Shown: piece after piece, positions 34,933-39,055 of the stretch | Numbering within the stretch: position 1 is the first letter of the stretch | Layout: each line of letters starts with the position of its first letter | Made by a program: the position numbers and the translations under genes | DNA from: Saprospiraceae bacterium | Lineage (GTDB): Bacteria; Bacteroidota; Bacteroidia; Chitinophagales; Saprospiraceae | Assembly: GCA_020630495.1 (NCBI GenBank) | Contig: JAHDBH010000025.1 | Location: forward strand, 1 to 39,055 | DNA length: 39,055 nucleotides | Direction of reading: 5' to 3' | The notes under the pieces: model-generated | The model's input: the letters and a program-made list of their open reading frames with translations, nothing else | Database searches by the model: none | Told to the model about the DNA's origin: nothing

Positions 34933-36415
34933 TAATAAAATAAATCGAGCCTCATTGAATCATACATACTACAGCGCATCTGACAGCGATTTCTCTACCT
35001 GCACCATAGTGCTCTATCAGGAAGCTGAGCAGCTACTCGAGTGGATTGCAGATCATAGCATAGCCGCACCTCTTGCTTACCTCAAGCAGCAGATAGATAA
35101 AAAGAACAAGTGTATACATTGTAGACTCAGTGATACAGATACCACAGATCTGATCATTATTTCTATAGACGCTACTCCACAGCAAGTAAATAAATTGACA
35201 ATCGCGGCGGGCTTGGAGACTGCAGATATTGCAGCTAGTGACTTCCTGATAGTAGGTGAGCTCGTAGATGCAGCGCAGGATGCTAAAGTAAGATATCTGT
35301 GTAAGCATATTGCGGCTGCTTTGAAGATATGGGCTCATGATGGCAAGCTGTATAAGGCTGATAAAAGTGATCAGTCGCGCTCAGTTGATCAGATCAACTA
35401 TAAGGGAAACTTAAAACCCCAGCACGACTTGACGGCAGGTGTGAAGCTAGGGACCTCTATGGTCAAGGTCATGGACCTTGTCAATGCTCCGTCTAATCGT
35501 AAGACTCCCCGCGAGATGGCCGCTTGGATCAAACAATCGAGCGAAGAGCACGGATATAAGCTGACGATCATGGAGATGGAAGAGCTCATATCCAAAGGAT
35601 TTCACGCTCTGATAGCAGTAAATCGAGGTAGCGAAATAGGTGCCAAGTGCCTCATAGCAGAGTATAGGCCTTCAGGGGCAAGCACACATGTGGTGCTAGT
35701 GGGTAAGGGTGTTACATTTGACACGGGAGGTATATCTATCAAGGGTGCTAATAATATGCACTACATGAAGAGCGATATGGGTGGAGCTGCGGCTGTGATG
35801 GGCACCATCGATCTCGCTGCAAGTCTCAAATTATCTGTAAATATTACGATGATCGTTCCTACCACGGCTAATAGTGTGGATGGACTATCGATTAATCCTG
35901 GGGATATCATTGATAGCTACTCTGGAAAGAAGATTGAGGTAATTAATACAGATGCAGAAGGTCGTCTCATACTCGCGGATGCCCTTGCGTATGCCGTGGA
36001 GAAATATCCGAGTGATCATCTAGTGGACTTGGCGACTCTTACAGGAAGTGTTGTGCGCGCGCTTGGTACAGAGACAAGCGGCTTCATGACGCACAATGAT
36101 GATTTGGCCCGCAGCATAAAGCGTGCTGGCGAGGCCACGGGAGAACGTACTTGGAGACTACCGCTATGGAAAGAATATCATAGCTATATGGAATCAGATC
36201 TTGCGGACATCAGCAACCTAGCTAGTAAGCCTATGGCGGGTGCGATTACGGCCGCAAAGTTTCTAGAATTCTTTGTGGATGAGCATCCGTCTTGGGTGCA
36301 TCTAGATATTGCCGCCACTGCATTTGGTAAAATGTCGGGATACAAAGACTATGCTGCCACGGCCTATGGCGTAGATCTTCTGTGTACTTGGCTACAAACC
36401 TTGGAAAACGACTAA
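34925..36415 (+). CDS. Leucyl aminopeptidase, M17 family
   Basis: 496 residues from the ATG at 34925; an earlier ATG at 34865 is buried in the esterase gene and adds unrelated residues. The catalytic C-terminal domain is intact: GKGVTFDTGGISIKGA (metal-binding Lys261 and Asp266), YMKSDMGGAAAV, the signature NTDAEGRL (Asp342 and Glu344), and DLATLTGSVVRALG. The N-terminal domain (1-170) is more variable, as usual. It is a cytosolic hexameric two-metal enzyme that removes N-terminal residues from peptides. It overlaps the esterase end and is followed one base later by the ATP-grasp gene. Confidence 0.94.
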   Translation: MINNKINRASLNHTYYSASDSDFSTCTIVLYQEAEQLLEWIADHSIAAPLAYLKQQIDKKNKCIHCRLSDTDTTDLIIISIDATPQQVNKLTIAAGLETADIAASDFLIVGELVDAAQDAKVRYLCKHIAAALKIWAHDGKLYKADKSDQSRSVDQINYKGNLKPQHDLTAGVKLGTSMVKVMDLVNAPSNRKTPREMAAWIKQSSEEHGYKLTIMEMEELISKGFHALIAVNRGSEIGAKCLIAEYRPSGASTHVVLVGKGVTFDTGGISIKGANNMHYMKSDMGGAAAVMGTIDLAASLKLSVNITMIVPTTANSVDGLSINPGDIIDSYSGKKIEVINTDAEGRLILADALAYAVEKYPSDHLVDLATLTGSVVRALGTETSGFMTHNDDLARSIKRAGEATGERTWRLPLWKEYHSYMESDLADISNLASKPMAGAITAAKFLEFFVDEHPSWVHLDIAATAFGKMSGYKDYAATAYGVDLLCTWLQTLEND

Positions 36416-36416
36416 T

Positions 36417-37601
36417 ATGAATTTTCTGTGTATCACAAATGAGCTCAAGGGTGTTGATTTTATTCGTACCATCAAGGAGGAAGGTCATAATGTCTACTTG
36501 GTCACCGCTGAGAAAGAACGGCACAAGGCTTGGCCCTGGGAATCTATAGAAGAATCGTATTATATGCCGTCAGACGATGGCCGTCTATGGGATATACAGA
36601 CGCTGGTGCAAGGATGTGCTCACATCTATAAGACGCATGGTGTAGATCGTATCATAGCGCTAGATGACTACGATGTGAGCAAGGCTGCTCTGCTGCGTGA
36701 GGAATTCAGAGTAGACGGCATGGGACAGACTACTGCTCGGCATTTTTTTGATAAGTTGGCCATGCGTGTACAGGCTCGTAGTCATGGAATTCCTATTCCT
36801 GACTTTTCTTCCCTATTTCATGATGATGATATCAAGGCATTTATGCAGCGCTGTGAGGCACCATGGCTTGTAAAGCCGCGCATGGATGCTGGAGCTTTAG
36901 GAATAAGGAAGCTATACAGCGAGGAAGATTTTTGGAAGTGGAATGCTGAAAATTATGAGAGGAGACATAAATTTCTCATTGAGAATTTCAGACCTGGCAC
37001 CGTATATCATGTAGATAGCATCAGTGATGATTACAAGATCAGTTTTACTCGTGCGAGCAAATACCTTCAGCCACCCTTTGAGGTAGCTCACGGAGGAGGA
37101 CTCTTCAGATCGCAGACGATTGACCTGACCGATCCAGAGCATGCAGAGCTCACTGATCTCAATCTGAAAGTGATGAAGGCCTACGGGATGAACTTCGGTG
37201 CAAGTCACTCAGAGTTTATTAGAAGCGACGAGGGGCTCGTGTTACTAGAGACCTCAGCTAGAGTAGGAGGAGCGCACTTAGCTGATATGGTGGAGAAAGC
37301 CAGCGGTATCAACCTCTGGAGAGAATGGGCAAAACTCGAGGTCGCCAAACTCACAGGTAAGAAATATAAAATCCCCACCATGTCAAAAGACAATGCGGGG
37401 ATTGTGGTTACTCTCAGTAGTGCAGAGTATCCAGATTACTCTAGATATGAGGCACCTCAGATCTGCTGGCATCTTCAGAAGCCCCACCACGTGGGTCTCA
37501 TCGTAAGAGATAAGTCAGCGAGCGTGATCTCGCAGCTTCTTGAAGAATACACCGGTCGTATACGGGCAGACTATGCTACTTCCGTCCCTCTGGTGGAGTA
37601 A
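36417..37601 (+). CDS. ATP-grasp domain protein
   Basis: 394 residues. An N-terminal Rossmann-like preATP-grasp domain (MNFLCITNELKGVDFIRTIKEEGHNVYLVT), then ATP-grasp features: RHFFDKLAMRVQARSHGIPIPDF, APWLVKPRMDAGALGIRKL near 150-165, HSEFIRSDEGLVLLETSARVGGAH near 265-288 with metal-binding Glu and Arg. The overall form resembles carboxylate-amine ligases of the carbamoyl-phosphate-synthase/BacD type; substrate unknown. It begins one base after the aminopeptidase stop, so it is likely part of a three-gene operon (esterase, peptidase, ligase). Its 3' end overlaps the convergent small gene by 26 bases. Confidence 0.85.
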   Translation: MNFLCITNELKGVDFIRTIKEEGHNVYLVTAEKERHKAWPWESIEESYYMPSDDGRLWDIQTLVQGCAHIYKTHGVDRIIALDDYDVSKAALLREEFRVDGMGQTTARHFFDKLAMRVQARSHGIPIPDFSSLFHDDDIKAFMQRCEAPWLVKPRMDAGALGIRKLYSEEDFWKWNAENYERRHKFLIENFRPGTVYHVDSISDDYKISFTRASKYLQPPFEVAHGGGLFRSQTIDLTDPEHAELTDLNLKVMKAYGMNFGASHSEFIRSDEGLVLLETSARVGGAHLADMVEKASGINLWREWAKLEVAKLTGKKYKIPTMSKDNAGIVVTLSSAEYPDYSRYEAPQICWHLQKPHHVGLIVRDKSASVISQLLEEYTGRIRADYATSVPLVE

Positions 37602-37896
37602 GCATGTCGTCTGTAGCTGCGGGTTGAAATTTTGTGAGGTACATCTTAGTAGCTTCGTATATGCTTTCTGACGTCTGTAGCTCTTGGCTCAGGGCGCTGG
37701 GATCGTTGTGTAAGTCAAGCTTTTCTATTTGCTCTTGCATGCGTTGCTTGTGTGTGCCAAGCTCTTCCCACATTTCGTCATTGATGGTTTGAGCTACACC
37801 GTACCCACGACCCTTATTCTCCATGGTGTTCATTATGTCCTTGAGTAGGCGCGTGTATTTTTCTCTCTGAGGGAGAGGTTTTCTGATTTCGTTCAT
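37576..37896 (-). CDS. Small hypothetical protein
   Basis: 106 residues, not recognised. Highly charged and predicted mostly helical (REKYTRLLKDIMNTMENK; HKQRMQEQIEKLDLHND), no signal or membrane segment. It starts five bases after the DUF2945 gene and ends inside the convergent ATP-grasp gene. Its steady spacing with neighbours supports expression; function unknown. Confidence 0.6.
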   Translation of the reverse strand: MNEIRKPLPQREKYTRLLKDIMNTMENKGRGYGVAQTINDEMWEELGTHKQRMQEQIEKLDLHNDPSALSQELQTSESIYEATKMYLTKFQPAATDDMLTPPEGRK

Positions 37897-37901
37897 AGCT
37901 T

Positions 37902-38108
37902 TTATTTTTTAGAGACTTCAGACTCTAGCTTGAGAGCGTAGCTGTCTTCCGTCTTGATATATAGGGCTTTATTGCCTTCTTCGCCATTGCGTGTGACTTC
38001 GTTGCCTTTGATCGTACGCGTGACGCTTTTTGTGTATGTTGATTCTACTTTACCTGAGGCATATCCATCACCCCATTTCCATTTTACTTCGCTTCCTTCA
38101 CGTATCAT
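37902..38108 (-). CDS. DUF2945 / HVA1-type small protein
   Basis: 68 residues. The pattern GSEVKWKWGDGYASGKVES, then TRTIKGNEVTRNGEEGNKALYIKTEDSYALKLESEV, matches DUF2945, a small SH3/Tudor-like beta-barrel family. Proteins of this type are often next to stress genes; the biochemical role is unknown. Located 18 bases after the nitroreductase gene. Confidence 0.75.
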   Translation of the reverse strand: MIREGSEVKWKWGDGYASGKVESTYTKSVTRTIKGNEVTRNGEEGNKALYIKTEDSYALKLESEVSKK

Positions 38109-38126
38109 TTTATAAGGTTTTTTTCA

Positions 38127-38711
38127 TTAAAAGTTGGATGACCACGTTCCCTCATTTACGATATCTTTCAGAGGTTTTCGTTCGCGTGGTGCTTTTTCTT
38201 GCTCCTGCAGTTTGTCACTGAGTTCATCTGGATCACCACCATATTTGCCTATAGCGATGGCTGTCGCGAAGTGGTAGTCATCTGGGATTTCGTAGAGCTC
38301 GGCAGCTTTCGCATGATCAAATCCTGCCATCTGGTGCACGGCGATGTCCATGCTTTGTGCCTGTACCGTCATCAGGCTTGCAGCAAGACCCAGATCATGA
38401 AGAGCGTGATAGTTGTCTTTTCCATCAGGAGTCGTTTTCTTGATCGCAGCAAATACAAGTACCGGCGAGTCCACCCAGCCTTGATTAAATTCCGCGAGCA
38501 GATCGTACATCCTTTGGTATGCGTCTGTGCCCTTTCGGGCAAATATGAAGCGCCAAGGTTGAATATTGTTGCTGCTGGGAGCCCATCTAGCTGCTTCAAA
38601 TAGGCGCATCACCTCATCGTCAGTAATTGCAGCATGGGAAAATGTTCTGGGACTCCAGCGCTGCTCGAGCAGCGGATGGATGTCGTAATTGTTATTGGCT
38701 GATTTATTCAT
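38127..38711 (-). CDS. Nitroreductase family FMN-dependent oxidoreductase
   Basis: 194 residues. FMN-binding features are RWSPRTF (residues 18-24), EAARWAPSSNNIQPWRFI near 40-57, and LHDLGLAASLMTVQAQSMDIAVHQMAGFD near 103-131. The family reduces nitro compounds, quinones or enones with NAD(P)H; the natural substrate is unclear. No membrane segment. Nine bases downstream of the eRF1-like gene and upstream of the DUF2945 gene, so probably an operon. Confidence 0.9.
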   Translation of the reverse strand: MNKSANNNYDIHPLLEQRWSPRTFSHAAITDDEVMRLFEAARWAPSSNNIQPWRFIFARKGTDAYQRMYDLLAEFNQGWVDSPVLVFAAIKKTTPDGKDNYHALHDLGLAASLMTVQAQSMDIAVHQMAGFDHAKAAELYEIPDDYHFATAIAIGKYGGDPDELSDKLQEQEKAPRERKPLKDIVNEGTWSSNF

Positions 38712-38720
38712 ATTTTCTTA

Positions 38721-39055
38721 TTATACTAGATTTTCCATTGGCATAGGAGCTCGCTGTATCGCCATTGCGAGAGTTCGAGATTCGAGGGCTTCATCAGTAA
38801 ACAGTATTTCACCATCGGTTGCATATACGCATTGTACTACGTCATCTATCGTCTCTCGCTCGGCATCAGAGGCGTGTTCCAGTGCGTGATTAGAGATGAG
38901 TATCCATCCTATGTTATCCATGTCAGCACTTTCAGCGATCTGATCAAGCACGCTCAGCGAAGCGCCTGTACTTGTGCTTTTGTGATATAGCTCTTTAAAA
39001 TTCTTATTGCGCTCCGTTCTGAGTTCTTGGAATACGGGTTCTACGTTTTTACGGA
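38721..39055 (-). CDS. Partial gene, possible bacterial eRF1-like (baeRF/host-attachment-like) protein, C-terminal part
   Basis: About 111 residues, with the frame open to the window edge, so the 5' end is missing; the GTG at 38951 is internal. The visible part reads FKELYHKSTSTG, VLDQIAESADMDNIGWILISN, then ERETIDDVVQCVYATDGEILFTDEAL and LAMAIQRAPMP. Its layout (helix, a strand for GxV-like LLIS, then a GGxV strand and an A-[IV]-xR end) fits the last domain of bacterial archaeo-eukaryotic release-factor-like proteins. The match is by pattern only. First visible gene of the minus-strand set. Confidence 0.45.
   Translation of the reverse strand, partial: RKNVEPVFQELRTERNKNFKELYHKSTSTGASLSVLDQIAESADMDNIGWILISNHALEHASDAERETIDDVVQCVYATDGEILFTDEALESRTLAMAIQRAPMPMENLV

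Overview
The window looks like a chromosomal segment from a member of the Bacteroidota, probably a Saprospiria- or Cytophagia-like marine or environmental bacterium. The evidence is: an alternative complex III (Act) operon joined to a caa3/aa3-type cytochrome oxidase operon; a TonB-dependent receptor with a CarboxypepD_reg-like N-terminus; a secreted protein with what looks like a type IX secretion C-terminal domain; PorT-like outer-membrane barrels; several TANNTTTG (Bacteroidota -7) promoter elements; and almost no Shine-Dalgarno sequences before start codons. The exact taxon cannot be read from the sequence alone.

Layout. 1-180: two tRNA genes (the first cut by the window edge) and a terminator. 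260-2710: a winged-helix/ComF-like phosphoribosyltransferase fusion, a DUF1905/YdeI-type protein and a secreted TapB/DUF3108-like protein. 3040-12620: a mostly minus-strand housekeeping block with a TonB-dependent receptor, a conserved lipoprotein, a histidine phosphatase, a family 2 glycosyltransferase, SppA peptidase, a deoxynucleoside kinase and a Na+/amino-acid symporter. 12625-13215: a gene-free region with four copies of a 21-bp repeat and a pair of inverted hairpins, leading into thyA.

14100-30880 is one long plus-strand respiratory operon: actA-actB-actC-actD-actE-actF, then coxB-coxA-ctaB-coxC1-coxC2-coxD, a cysteine-free SCO-like protein, a DUF420 membrane protein and a small CxxC membrane protein. 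Genes are spaced by a few bases or overlap (TGATG, ATGA). Together they would take electrons from menaquinol through ActB/ActA/ActE hemes to the CuA of CoxB and on to oxygen at CoxA, probably as a physical ACIII-oxidase supercomplex. A bidirectional terminator closes the operon. 30980-39055: a T9SS-type secreted protein, an outer-membrane barrel, an esterase, an M17 aminopeptidase, an ATP-grasp protein, and a minus-strand set of small stress-like genes (unknown, DUF2945, nitroreductase, partial eRF1-like).

Most notable points: (1) CoxB carries a complete in-frame OmpA-type peptidoglycan-binding domain after its CuA domain, which would tether the terminal oxidase to the cell wall; (2) a PurR-like architecture (HTH plus PRTase) has a 21-bp repeat in its own promoter, and four more copies lie upstream of thyA, suggesting an undescribed nucleotide-responsive regulon; (3) the ActE cytochrome has a 72-residue tail with 21 histidines; (4) the operon's SCO-like protein has no cysteine at all; (5) several genes have a -7 element 4-7 bases before the start codon, implying leaderless mRNAs.
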